Shown here piece by piece: positions 1-10,252 of a DNA stretch of 64,000 bases; the stretch's first letter is position 1; every line of letters begins with the position of its first letter. This DNA is from JBBQCW01 sp038319025 (GTDB lineage Bacteria > Actinomycetota > Thermoleophilia > Solirubrobacterales > Solirubrobacteraceae): contig JBBQCW010000001.1 of assembly GCA_038319025.1 (NCBI GenBank), positions 268,888 through 332,887 on the forward strand. Reading direction: 5' to 3'. The translations under genes were made by a program, and so were the position numbers. A model generated the notes under the pieces. The model was given only the letters and a program-made list of their open reading frames with translations, had not been told where the DNA came from and ran no database searches.

Positions 1-849
1 GGTGGCTGGGAGAACGCCAACGACGCCATCCTCGGCGCCGACAACAAGGCGGCCGTCGCCGTGCTGCTGGCCGTTGCCCGCCGCGCCCGCGCCCAGGGCC
101 TGCCGTGCGGGCTGGAACTCCTGTTCACCGTGGCTGAGGAGGACGCCTTGGTCGGCGGCCAGGCGTTTGAAGCCGGCCGCATCCATAGTCCGTACGGCTA
201 TGTGTTCGACCAGGCCTCGCCGATCGGAGAGATCGTGATGGCTTCACCCACCTACTACCGCCTGCAGGCCGACTTCCACGGCCGTGAGGCGCACGCCGGC
301 ATCCGGCCCCAGGACGGTAGTTCGGCCGTCGTGGCCGCGTCACGTGCCGTGGCGGCGATGCCGTTGGGTCGACTGGACGAGGAGACGACGGCCAACGTGG
401 CGTCCGTCCACGGTGGCCCCGCGCAGGCCACCAACATCGTCCCGGCCCGCTGTCGGGTGATGGCCGAGGCACGGTCGCTGGACGAGGTGCGCGCCGAGGC
501 GGCCGTGACGGCGCTCGTCGATCACTGCCACGACGCGGCCAATGACCCTGAGTGCGCCTGCGACGTGGACATCGTGCTCGATCGGCGGTTCGCCGGCTAT
601 CAGCAGCGGCCTAGCGATCCCGAGATCGTCGTGGCGGAAGCGGCGTTACGGGCCTGCGGGTACGAGCCGAGCCGGATCACCACCGGAGGCGGATCGGATG
701 CCAACACGCTTCGAGCCGCCGGCCTGGCCTGCGCGAACCTGGCCAACGGCACCGAGCGTAACCACGAGCCGACGGAGCGGGTCAGCGTCGTGGCATTGGA
801 AGGCATGCTGGACGTGGCGATCGCGCTGCTCGACGAGGTGGCCCGATGA
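1..849 (+). CDS. M20-family metallopeptidase (PepT-like), 5' end outside window
   Basis: The frame is open from base 1, so the N-terminus, including the first metal-ligand histidine, lies upstream; 282 residues are visible. The visible part starts just before GADNKAAVA, which corresponds to the metal-bridging aspartate segment of M20 peptidases. TVAEEDAL follows, carrying the Glu-Glu catalytic and metal-binding pair. A dimerisation-type middle region comes next, and a C-terminal GGGSDAN motif with NGTERNHEPTE supplies the last metal ligands. Such enzymes are cytosolic zinc aminopeptidases or deacylases; the pattern is closest to the tripeptidase-T-like group. The stop overlaps the next start (ATGA), so it is translationally coupled to the DUF3866 gene. 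The exact substrate cannot be read from the sequence. Confidence 0.88.
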   Translation, partial: GGWENANDAILGADNKAAVAVLLAVARRARAQGLPCGLELLFTVAEEDALVGGQAFEAGRIHSPYGYVFDQASPIGEIVMASPTYYRLQADFHGREAHAGIRPQDGSSAVVAASRAVAAMPLGRLDEETTANVASVHGGPAQATNIVPARCRVMAEARSLDEVRAEAAVTALVDHCHDAANDPECACDVDIVLDRRFAGYQQRPSDPEIVVAEAALRACGYEPSRITTGGGSDANTLRAAGLACANLANGTERNHEPTERVSVVALEGMLDVAIALLDEVAR

Positions 850-1877
850 CTAGGCTCGTGCTGCGCCGCGGCCGCGTGGTGGAGGCCGGCGGGAGCGCCG
901 GCGCCGAGCAGCGCCTGGTCGTCGAGCACTCTGATGGTGCGCGACGTCCGGCGATCGGCGATGTCGCGCTCGTCGGGGCCACCGAGGTCGGCGACGACGT
1001 CGTGGTCAACGCGCAGGCCGTGGATCTCGCCCTCGGCTCAGGCGGCTTTGACGTGGTCCACGTGAACCTCACACACGGCCTGCAGGGCCCAGGCGTTCCG
1101 GGCGCACATGTGATGAAGCTCAACTACTCGTCGCTGCAGCATGCGGTGCTGCCGGTCGAACCCGAGAAGGGGCGGTTGCCTGACGGCGGCCGGGTCGGCG
1201 TGATCGGCCTCCACGGCCAGCTGGCGCCGGTGGCGTGGGCGTTCGGCCAGGCGCGGCCGGGAGCCGCGCTCGGCTACGTGCAGACCGAGGGCGGCGCGCT
1301 CCCCGGCTCGCATTCGCAGGTGGTGCGCGACCTGCGGGCCCGAGGACTGCTCGCCGGGCACATCACCGCCGGTGCGGCGTACGGCGGGGAGGAGGAGGCG
1401 ATCACGACGATCGGAGCGATCGCCCACGGCCTTACCGAGCACGGCTGGGATGCCGTGATCGCCGGCCCCGGGCCGGGAATCCTTGGGTCAGGCTCCGCGT
1501 TGGGGCACGGTGGGCTCGAGGCCCTCGACAGCGCCCACGGGGCTCTGGCGCTGGGCTGCGATGTTGTGGTCTGCGCGCGGATGTCCTGCGCGGATCCGCG
1601 ACCGCGCCATCAGGGCCTCTCCCACCACACCCGCACCGTCCTGGAATTGCTGCTGCGTCCCGTGACGGTCGGCTTGCCGCCAGGTGAGTCCGGCGCGGGC
1701 CTGGATTCGCTCGGGCACCGCTGCGTCGTCGCACCGACGGTGGATCTTGACGGCTACGAGGCATCGGGCCTGCCCGCGCGCACGATGGGCCGCTCCTTGG
1801 CCGAGGACCCGCTTTTCTTCGCGGCGGCGCTCGCCTGTGGCGCGGCACTCGCCGATACCGCCCGGTCGCCCCTATGA
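846..1877 (+). CDS. DUF3866 family protein
   Basis: A 343-residue protein that I recognise as the actinobacterial DUF3866 family. The signature is a stretch around residues 75-100 containing VNLTHGLQGPGVPG followed by HVMKLNYSSLQ. Later conserved pieces include GHITAGAAYGGEEEA and a Gly-rich AGPGPGILGSGSALGHGG. No transmembrane segment or signal peptide is visible, so it is probably cytosolic. The start is the ATG of an ATGA overlap with the peptidase, and its own stop makes another ATGA overlap with the Nudix gene. It is therefore the middle gene of a tightly coupled trio. No biochemical function is known to me. Confidence 0.85.
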   Translation: MTRLVLRRGRVVEAGGSAGAEQRLVVEHSDGARRPAIGDVALVGATEVGDDVVVNAQAVDLALGSGGFDVVHVNLTHGLQGPGVPGAHVMKLNYSSLQHAVLPVEPEKGRLPDGGRVGVIGLHGQLAPVAWAFGQARPGAALGYVQTEGGALPGSHSQVVRDLRARGLLAGHITAGAAYGGEEEAITTIGAIAHGLTEHGWDAVIAGPGPGILGSGSALGHGGLEALDSAHGALALGCDVVVCARMSCADPRPRHQGLSHHTRTVLELLLRPVTVGLPPGESGAGLDSLGHRCVVAPTVDLDGYEASGLPARTMGRSLAEDPLFFAAALACGAALADTARSPL

Positions 1878-2410
1878 CCGATCGCGACTTCGAGGTGACC
1901 GGCGAGCGACGGGCGTTCGACGGCCACGTTTTCGACCTCGACGTGATCGAGATCCGGTACGCCGACGGCACGACCGCTTCGCGGGATGTGATCCGGCATC
2001 CGGGAGCAGTGGCGATCGTGGCGTGGGACGAGGAGGCCGTGCACCTGGTGCGCCAGCCGCGGCCGGCCATCGGTGACCCCGACTCGCTGGAACTGCCTGC
2101 GGGCCTGCTCGATGTGGACGGAGAACCGCCGCTGGCCACCGCCAAGCGTGAACTGACCGAGGAGATCGGCCGGGCGGCCGCACACTGGGAGTTCATCACC
2201 CGCTTTCACCCATCGGTGGGGGTGAGCAACGAGATCACCCATGTGTTCGGCGCCACAGGCCTGCGCGAGGAGGCCACCGACAGCGGCGAGGACGAGCGGA
2301 TCGAGGTCGTGCGCTGGCCGCTGACCGATCTGGACGGGGCGCTCGCCGGGAGCAGTGACGCCAAGACGATCATCGGCCTGACGTGGCTGCGAGCGCGCCT
2401 GCAGAGGTAG
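1874..2410 (+). CDS. Nudix hydrolase, ADP-ribose pyrophosphatase type
   Basis: A 178-residue Nudix protein. The Nudix box is clear at roughly residues 76-98: ELPAGLLD leads in and RELTEEIG carries the metal-binding glutamates. There is one extra residue between the first Gly and the first Glu compared with the usual spacing. The upstream part (AIVAWDEEAVHLVRQPRPA) and the ELPAG segment resemble ADP-ribose pyrophosphatases, which split ADP-ribose to AMP and ribose 5-phosphate. It starts in an ATGA overlap with DUF3866. A Nudix hydrolase directly before xerD is also the order in Mycobacterium tuberculosis (Rv1700-Rv1701), which supports orthology. Confidence 0.88.
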   Translation: MTDRDFEVTGERRAFDGHVFDLDVIEIRYADGTTASRDVIRHPGAVAIVAWDEEAVHLVRQPRPAIGDPDSLELPAGLLDVDGEPPLATAKRELTEEIGRAAAHWEFITRFHPSVGVSNEITHVFGATGLREEATDSGEDERIEVVRWPLTDLDGALAGSSDAKTIIGLTWLRARLQR

Positions 2411-2442
2411 GAACCTGACGGCAGCAGCGCGAAGGACGAGCG

Positions 2443-3378
2443 GTGAGCACCACTTCTCCCGTGATCGCCCGTCCGCTAGAGCATCTCGTGCTGGACTTCT
2501 TGTCCTACCTGGAGTTCGAGCGCGGCCTTTCGCGCAACACGTTGGAGGCCTACCGCAGCGATCTGCTCCAGTTCGGCGCCTTCCTGAGCCTGCGCGGGGT
2601 GGACGCCGTGGCCGCCCAGCACACCGACCTGGCCGCCTGGCTGACCGGACTGGCCGAGGGGACCGACGATCGGCCTGCCGCTGCACCCGCGACGTTGCAA
2701 CGCAAGACGGCCTGCCTGCGATCGTTCTACCGCCACCTGCGCCGCGAAGAGATCATCGACCACGATCCGACGGCCGATCTGCGGGCTCCACGCCGTGGTC
2801 GGAAGCTGCCACAGGTGCTCACCCGTGACGAGGTGGCCAAGCTGCTGACCATGCCGCAGGGCACCGAACCCGCGGCGTTGCGCGATCGAGCCATGCTTGA
2901 ACTCATGTACGCGTGCGGGCTGCGCGCCTCTGAAGCCACCGCTCTGCACGTCGCCGACGTTGACCTCACCAACGGCATGCTGCGCGCCCGCGGCAAAGGC
3001 AGCAAGGAGCGTGTGGTGCCCGTCGGGCGCGACGCCGTCAGTGCCGTGCGCATCTGGATCGCTCGCGGCCGGCCGCGCATGGTGGGCCTGCGCGAGGAGG
3101 CGCACCTGTTCGTAAACGCTCGCGGCGGAGGACTCAGCCGGCAGGGCCTCTACAAGATCGTGCAGGGCCATGCGGCTGCTGCCGGTCTGCAGGACCGCAT
3201 GAGCCCGCACACGCTTCGCCACACGTTCGCGACGCACCTATTGGCCGGCGGGTGTGACCTGCGTGCGCTCCAGGAGATGCTCGGGCACGCCGATGTCGCC
3301 ACCACGCAGATCTACACCCATCTGTCGGCCGAGCGGCTCAAGGACGTGTATTTCGCCGCGCACCCGCGGGCGACGTAG
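2443..3378 (+). CDS. xerD: Site-specific tyrosine recombinase XerD
   Basis: A 311-residue tyrosine recombinase that, with XerC, resolves chromosome dimers at dif. An N-terminal SAM-like core-binding domain (about residues 10-100) is followed by the catalytic domain. The catalytic set is complete: R161 in GLRASEA, a lysine in KGSKER, H256 and R259 in HTLRHTF, H282 in LGHADV and nucleophile Y291 in IYTHL. The length is typical of XerC/D, and the housekeeping context (Nudix before, deoB after) argues against a phage integrase. The GTG start is supported by AAGGA at 2432-2436, 6 nt upstream. Confidence 0.93.
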   Translation: MSTTSPVIARPLEHLVLDFLSYLEFERGLSRNTLEAYRSDLLQFGAFLSLRGVDAVAAQHTDLAAWLTGLAEGTDDRPAAAPATLQRKTACLRSFYRHLRREEIIDHDPTADLRAPRRGRKLPQVLTRDEVAKLLTMPQGTEPAALRDRAMLELMYACGLRASEATALHVADVDLTNGMLRARGKGSKERVVPVGRDAVSAVRIWIARGRPRMVGLREEAHLFVNARGGGLSRQGLYKIVQGHAAAAGLQDRMSPHTLRHTFATHLLAGGCDLRALQEMLGHADVATTQIYTHLSAERLKDVYFAAHPRAT

Positions 3379-3387
3379 CCGCTGCGC

Positions 3388-3393
3388 GACAAT
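3388..3393 (+). promoter_or_regulatory. Candidate -10 element of deoB (GACAAT)
   Basis: GACAAT lies 7 nt before the ATG at 3401. An earlier in-frame ATG (3392) overlaps the hexamer itself, so a promoter here would make 3401 the leaderless start. There is no purine-rich ribosome-binding site for either ATG. No clear -35 is seen. Confidence 0.4.
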
Positions 3394-3400
3394 GGCCGCG

Positions 3401-4561
3401 ATGCCCGCCGCCGCCCGCGTCTTCGTGATCGTAATGGATGCCTGCGGTGTCGGCGCACTGCCGGACGCCCACGAGTACGGCGACGCCGGTGCGGACACGC
3501 TCGGCCACCTCGCCCAGTCGGTTGGCGGCTTGCGTCTGCCCGCGCTCGAACGGCTGGGTCTCGGCTCGGTGGCGCCGATTGAAGGGCTCGCACCCGTCGC
3601 CGCTCCCGGCCCGCACGGCCGACTGCATCGCGAGGGGCCCGGCAAGGACTCGACCACCGGTCATTGGGAACTGATGGGCGTGATCCTGACCGAGCCGCTG
3701 CCCACCTACCCCGACGGATTTCCGCAGGCGATCGTCGCCCGACTGGCCGAGGCAACCGGTCATCGGTTCTGCGCCAACGCCCCGCTGAACGGGCTGGAGG
3801 CGATCGAGGAGTACGGCGACCACCACCTCGCCACCGGAGAACTGATCCTCTACACCTCCCAGGATTCGGTGGCGCAGATCGCGGCCCACGAGGATGTCCT
3901 CTCAGCCGACGATCTGTACGACGTGTGCGCCCGAGCCCGTGAGGTCATGAGCGGCGCTGATGCGGTGGGGCGCGTCATTGCCCGCCCTTTCACCGGCACT
4001 CCCGGCGCGTTCGCTCGTACGGACGGGCGACACGACCTGTCGGTGATGCCACCTGGCTACAGCGCGCTCGACGCCGCGCAGGCCGCCGGGGTTCCGGTGC
4101 ACGGCGTGGGAAAGATCAGCGACCTGTTCGCCGGACGTGGGGTGGACGTGTCGCATCCAGGCCCGACGAACGCCGTGGCGCTGGCGGCCACAGATGCGCT
4201 CGTGGCCGACCTGACGCACGGATTCGTCCTGGTGAACCTCGTCGATACCGATCAGCTGTACGGCCATCGCAAAGACGCCGCGGGGTTCGCCGACGCGCTC
4301 GAGGTCATCGACGGGCACATCGACGGGTGGGTGCAGTCGCTGAGGCCCGACGACCTGCTGATCGTGACCGCAGACCATGGATGCGACGTGACCACAACTC
4401 ACTCCGATCACACTCGGGAGTACGTGCCGCTGCTGGCTCTCGGCGGGGGCGTTGCACCGCGTCGGCATGATGGGGCGATGGCGGACGTGGGGGCGAGCGC
4501 CTTGGGCCGGCTCGGCGTGCCCTGGCCGGCGGGCGCCCACGGACGCAGCTTCGTAACCTGA
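3401..4561 (+). CDS. deoB: Phosphopentomutase
   Basis: A 386-residue alkaline-phosphatase-superfamily enzyme that interconverts ribose (or deoxyribose) 1-phosphate and 5-phosphate in nucleoside salvage. The N-terminus MPAAARVFVIVMDACGVG carries the first metal-binding aspartate. KDSTTGHWELMG (phosphoacceptor Thr region) and the C-terminal VNLVDTDQLYGHR, TADHGCD and THSDHTREYVP metal motifs are all present. The length matches the family. I chose the ATG at 3401 over 3392 because a -10-like hexamer covers 3392. The gene lies 22 nt after xerD and 4 nt before mutM. Confidence 0.93.
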   Translation: MPAAARVFVIVMDACGVGALPDAHEYGDAGADTLGHLAQSVGGLRLPALERLGLGSVAPIEGLAPVAAPGPHGRLHREGPGKDSTTGHWELMGVILTEPLPTYPDGFPQAIVARLAEATGHRFCANAPLNGLEAIEEYGDHHLATGELILYTSQDSVAQIAAHEDVLSADDLYDVCARAREVMSGADAVGRVIARPFTGTPGAFARTDGRHDLSVMPPGYSALDAAQAAGVPVHGVGKISDLFAGRGVDVSHPGPTNAVALAATDALVADLTHGFVLVNLVDTDQLYGHRKDAAGFADALEVIDGHIDGWVQSLRPDDLLIVTADHGCDVTTTHSDHTREYVPLLALGGGVAPRRHDGAMADVGASALGRLGVPWPAGAHGRSFVT

Positions 4562-4565
4562 GCGG

Positions 4566-5405
4566 GTGCCTGAACTTCCCGAGGTCGAGACGATCCGCCG
4601 GCAGCTCGCTCCGTTGGTCGAGGGGCGGCGGCTGGAGAGCGTGCAGATCGACGATGAGCGCTGGTCGCGTCCTCGCTCCCCGGCTGAGCTTCAGGACGTC
4701 CTCATCGGTCGTACGGTCGAGCGACTGAGCCGGCGGGGCAAGTATCTGGTTTGGGAACTGAACGACGAACTGTTCCTGCTCCAACATCTGCGGATGACCG
4801 GCACGCTGCTCTACGACGCACCGACCGACACGCGGCACGTGCACGTGCGCTTGGGCCTCTCCGACGGGCACCGGTTGTCGATCAGCGACCCGCGCAGGTT
4901 CGGCACCGGTGAGCTCGTGGCCGGAGACGAAGCGCGCCTGGCCTTCTTCGCCACACGGGTCGGGATCGAGCCGCTGGACGGCGAACTGGACGGGCCGGCA
5001 CTGAAGGCCATGACGCGCGGCCGCCGCGCGCCCATCAAGGCGTTCCTGCTCGATCAGCGTCACATCGCCGGCGTGGGCAACATCTACGCGGACGAAGCGC
5101 TATTCCGTGCCCGCATCCACCCGCTGCGGCCGGCGCAGCAGCTCACGGGCCCGCAGTGCGCCCTGCTGGCGGTGGCGATCCGCGAGACGCTCTTGGCCGG
5201 GCTGGCCGCAGGCGGGGCCACGATCGACGACTTCCGCCACGTGGATGGCGTCTACGGCGGGTTTCAGCACGAGTTCCTCGTCCACCTGCGCGAGGGCGAG
5301 CCGTGCCCGAACTGCGGGCGCACGATCGTCAAGTTCGTTGCCGCGGGCCGCGGCACATACGTCTGCGAACGCTGCCAGCCGCGCCCGCGGGCGCGGCGGG
5401 GCTGA
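4566..5405 (+). CDS. mutM: Formamidopyrimidine-DNA glycosylase (Fpg/MutM)
   Basis: A 279-residue base-excision-repair glycosylase/AP lyase that removes 8-oxoguanine and formamidopyrimidines. The mature N-terminus PELPEVETIRRQL has the catalytic proline (residue 2) and glutamate (residue 3). QHLRMTG carries the conserved lesion-probing region, and a helix-two-turn-helix follows (HIAGVGNIYADEAL). A C-terminal zinc finger with Cys-x2-Cys pairs (PCPNCG and YVCERCQ) is intact. The start is GTG, 4 nt after the deoB stop. Confidence 0.95.
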   Translation: MPELPEVETIRRQLAPLVEGRRLESVQIDDERWSRPRSPAELQDVLIGRTVERLSRRGKYLVWELNDELFLLQHLRMTGTLLYDAPTDTRHVHVRLGLSDGHRLSISDPRRFGTGELVAGDEARLAFFATRVGIEPLDGELDGPALKAMTRGRRAPIKAFLLDQRHIAGVGNIYADEALFRARIHPLRPAQQLTGPQCALLAVAIRETLLAGLAAGGATIDDFRHVDGVYGGFQHEFLVHLREGEPCPNCGRTIVKFVAAGRGTYVCERCQPRPRARRG

Positions 5406-5408
5406 CGC

Positions 5409-5663
5409 TCAGGCCGCGACCAGCGTGGCCAGCCGGCCGTCTCGATCAGCGGCGAGGGTGTGATCAAAACCGCCGACGAGCTCGTTGCCCACCAGCACCT
5501 GGGGGAAGCTCAACATGCCCGTCAGCTCGGCGAGCGCGGCTCTTCCCTCCGGGTCCCGTGACAGATTGATCTCGGCGTACTCGTATCCGCGCGTCGTCAG
5601 CAGCTGCTTGACGCGTGAGCAGAACGAGCATGGTTCAGTGGTGTAGACAGTGATTTCAGCCAT
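5409..5663 (-). CDS. Glutaredoxin-like protein
   Basis: An 84-residue thioredoxin-fold redox protein. The N-terminal strand is followed by the active site EPCSFCSR (C12 and C15), and the cis-proline segment FPQVLVGNELVGGFD is conserved. The dithiol centre suggests reduction of mixed disulfides, using glutathione or, in actinobacteria, mycothiol or thioredoxin reductase as partner (inferred). Longer upstream frames exist, but the ATG at 5663 gives a normal glutaredoxin N-terminus and has TATACT 10 nt upstream. It is transcribed against mutM, with stops only a few bases apart. Confidence 0.88.
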   Translation of the reverse strand: MAEITVYTTEPCSFCSRVKQLLTTRGYEYAEINLSRDPEGRAALAELTGMLSFPQVLVGNELVGGFDHTLAADRDGRLATLVAA

Positions 5664-5673
5664 TACTTCACAA

Positions 5674-5679
5674 AGTATA
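5674..5679 (-). promoter_or_regulatory. Candidate -10 element of the glutaredoxin gene (TATACT)
   Basis: TATACT on the reverse strand ends 10 nt before the ATG at 5663. A transcript from it would have only a few leader bases. The divergent recO gene begins 45 nt away. Confidence 0.45.
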
Positions 5680-5710
5680 GCGGGTGGATGTTCTCGGCGC
5701 GGGCTGGCTC

Positions 5711-5720
5711 GGGGAGGTGG
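5711..5720 (+). promoter_or_regulatory. Ribosome-binding site of recO
   Basis: GGGGAGGTGG lies 3-9 nt before the ATG at 5724. An upstream in-frame ATG at 5688 has no such site, so this favours 5724 as the true start. Confidence 0.6.
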
Positions 5721-5723
5721 CGC

Positions 5724-6446
5724 ATGGGCGCAGCGCTGAAGACCGAAGCCGTCGTGTTGCGCTCCATCCGTTACGGAGAAGCCGACCGGATCGTCCACTG
5801 CTACACGCCCTACCGCGGCCGCATCGCCGCCATCGCCAAGGGGTCACGCCGTACGAAAAGCCGTTTCGGTGGGCGGTTGGAGCCGTTTTTCCGGCTGTCG
5901 CTCGTGTTGCACGAAGGCCGCTCCGATCTGCACACCGTCACGGCGGCCGAGACGTTGGACGGATACGCGACGCTGCGCCACGACGGGCCGGCGCTCGACA
6001 GCGCGGCCCGCGCATGCGACGCCACCGGTCGACTGTTCGAGACAACCGAGCCGCACCCTGACGTCTACCACCTGCTCTGCAACGAGCTCGCGCTGCTGGA
6101 CCGCGATCCGACGCAGGCCACGCACGCCAACCAGCTCGCTTACCGGCTCAAGCTGCTGCTGGCTGCGGGGCTCGCGCCTCACCTCTCGGCGTGCACCGTG
6201 TGTGGGGAGCGCGAGGAGCTGTACGGATTCTCCGGAGCCGCCGGTGGCGTGGTGTGTGCCGCCTGCGAAGCGTCGGCCTTCCCGCTGGAGGCGGAGGCCC
6301 ACACGTTCATGGTCGAAGCGCTGGGCCGGCCCCTCGCGCTGGCCCCTGCCGCCTCGCCACGTGCGCTCGCTCAGGCCGAACGGGCGATCGCCGCTACCGG
6401 TGAGCACCACGCGAACGTGCGGCTTCGCTCGGCTCGTGCCGCGTGA
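5724..6446 (+). CDS. recO: DNA repair protein RecO
   Basis: A 240-residue RecF-pathway mediator that helps load RecA onto SSB-coated DNA and anneals strands. The N-terminal OB-fold is typical: LKTEAVVLRSIRYGEADRIV, then RIAAIAKGSRRTKSRFGGRLEPF. A helical region follows, with a zinc site made of CTVCG and VVCAACE. I chose ATG 5724 rather than 5688 because of the GGAGG-type site just upstream and because RecO proteins normally begin a few residues before KTEAVVL. It precedes ppdK by 40 nt. Confidence 0.92.
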   Translation: MGAALKTEAVVLRSIRYGEADRIVHCYTPYRGRIAAIAKGSRRTKSRFGGRLEPFFRLSLVLHEGRSDLHTVTAAETLDGYATLRHDGPALDSAARACDATGRLFETTEPHPDVYHLLCNELALLDRDPTQATHANQLAYRLKLLLAAGLAPHLSACTVCGEREELYGFSGAAGGVVCAACEASAFPLEAEAHTFMVEALGRPLALAPAASPRALAQAERAIAATGEHHANVRLRSARAA

Positions 6447-6471
6447 AGGACGCGACGGGCGAGCGCGCCGG

Positions 6472-6477
6472 TAGGAT
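6472..6477 (+). promoter_or_regulatory. Candidate -10 element of ppdK (TAGGAT)
   Basis: TAGGAT ends 9 nt before the GTG start at 6487. The implied leader is about 2-3 nt, and no ribosome-binding site is visible. Confidence 0.42.
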
Positions 6478-6486
6478 CACGTCGCA

Positions 6487-9159
<2,673 letters not shown>

Positions 9160-9189
9160 CCCGGGCGGGGGCTCCGCTCGCCGCGGTGC

Positions 9190-9195
9190 GAGAAT
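9190..9195 (+). promoter_or_regulatory. Candidate -10-like element of dgt (GAGAAT)
   Basis: GAGAAT ends 6 nt before the ATG at 9202. It keeps only the A2 and T6 positions of TANNNT, so this is weaker than most such sites in the window. Confidence 0.28.
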
Positions 9196-9201
9196 CGACG
9201 G

Positions 9202-10242
9202 ATGGACGTCGACGCTGCCCCCGGACCGGTCGCCGCCGCCTTTGCGGCGCGGCAGGCCGCGCGCGAGGATCGCGAGCTCGCGGACGGCGCCGCGCGCTCT
9301 TATCCGGCCGACCGCCTGCTTCCGGAGACGGACTGCGGGTTGCGGACGCCGCTGCAGCGCGACCGCGACCGGATCGTGCACAGCAAGGCGTTCCGGCGGC
9401 TCAAGCACAAGACCCAGGTGTTCGTGGCGCCGGAGGGCGATCACTACCGCACGCGGCTGACCCACACGATCGAGGTCACCCAGATCGCCCGAACCGTCGC
9501 CCGGGCACTGTCGCTGAACGAGGATCTGACCGAGGCCGTCGGTTTGGGGCACGACTTGGGCCACCCGCCGTTCGGGCACATCGGCGAGGCGGTGCTTGAC
9601 CGCTGCCTCACCGAGCGCTGGGATCGAGGCTTCCGGCACTACGAGCATTCGTTGCGCGTGGTCGACGTGCTCGAGCGCGACGGGCGGGGCCTGAACCTGA
9701 CGGCGGATGTGCGGGACGGCATCGTCTGCCACTCCGGCCGCGCACCGATGCCGCGTACGCTGGAAGGAAGGATCGTGCGGATCGTGGACCGGGTGGCCTA
9801 CCTCAACCACGACATCGACGACGCGCTGCGGGCCAGGGTCCTGGATCCTGAGCGCCTGCCGGTTGACGCGATCGCCGTGCTCGGCGACACCGGCTCGGAG
9901 AGGATCGACACGCTGGTCCACGACCTTGTCGAGCATTCCGCGGAGGCCGGGGACATCGTGCAGGGTCAATCGTGCGGCGCGGCGATGGGGGAACTGCGCG
10001 ACTTCATGTTCGAGCACGTTTACCTGGGGCCGGCCGCGCGGACCGAGCACAGCAAGATCGAGACCGTCCTGGGCTCCCTGTTTCGTCACTACGCTGATCA
10101 TCCGGAGGAGTTGCCGGACGGCGGGGGTGCTCCCGGGGCGGATATCGCCCAGCGCGTGACTGACTATCTGGCGGGCATGACCGATCGATACTGCATCCGG
10201 GCGTTCGAGGATCTGTCCGTGCCCGACGCGTTCGCGCGATAG
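9202..10242 (+). CDS. dgt: Deoxyguanosinetriphosphate triphosphohydrolase-like protein
   Basis: A 346-residue HD-domain enzyme that hydrolyses dNTPs to deoxynucleosides and triphosphate. Key motifs are the N-terminal RDRDRIVHSKAFRRLKHKTQ, then RTRLTHTIEVTQIAR giving the first histidine, and VGLGHDLGHPPFGH giving the HD pair and a further histidine. A C-terminal aspartate lies in DRVAYLNHDIDD. The length matches the dGTPase-like group often seen next to dnaG in actinobacteria, where the two genes are co-transcribed. It sits 10 nt upstream of dnaG here. Confidence 0.92.
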   Translation: MDVDAAPGPVAAAFAARQAAREDRELADGAARSYPADRLLPETDCGLRTPLQRDRDRIVHSKAFRRLKHKTQVFVAPEGDHYRTRLTHTIEVTQIARTVARALSLNEDLTEAVGLGHDLGHPPFGHIGEAVLDRCLTERWDRGFRHYEHSLRVVDVLERDGRGLNLTADVRDGIVCHSGRAPMPRTLEGRIVRIVDRVAYLNHDIDDALRARVLDPERLPVDAIAVLGDTGSERIDTLVHDLVEHSAEAGDIVQGQSCGAAMGELRDFMFEHVYLGPAARTEHSKIETVLGSLFRHYADHPEELPDGGGAPGADIAQRVTDYLAGMTDRYCIRAFEDLSVPDAFAR

Positions 10243-10252
10243 TGCTGCTCTG

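Noticed and set aside
2443..3378. Tyrosine recombinase as integrase of the tRNA-linked element
   Set aside because: It has housekeeping XerD length and context beside the Nudix gene and is 14 kb from the tRNA repeats; nothing links it to that element.
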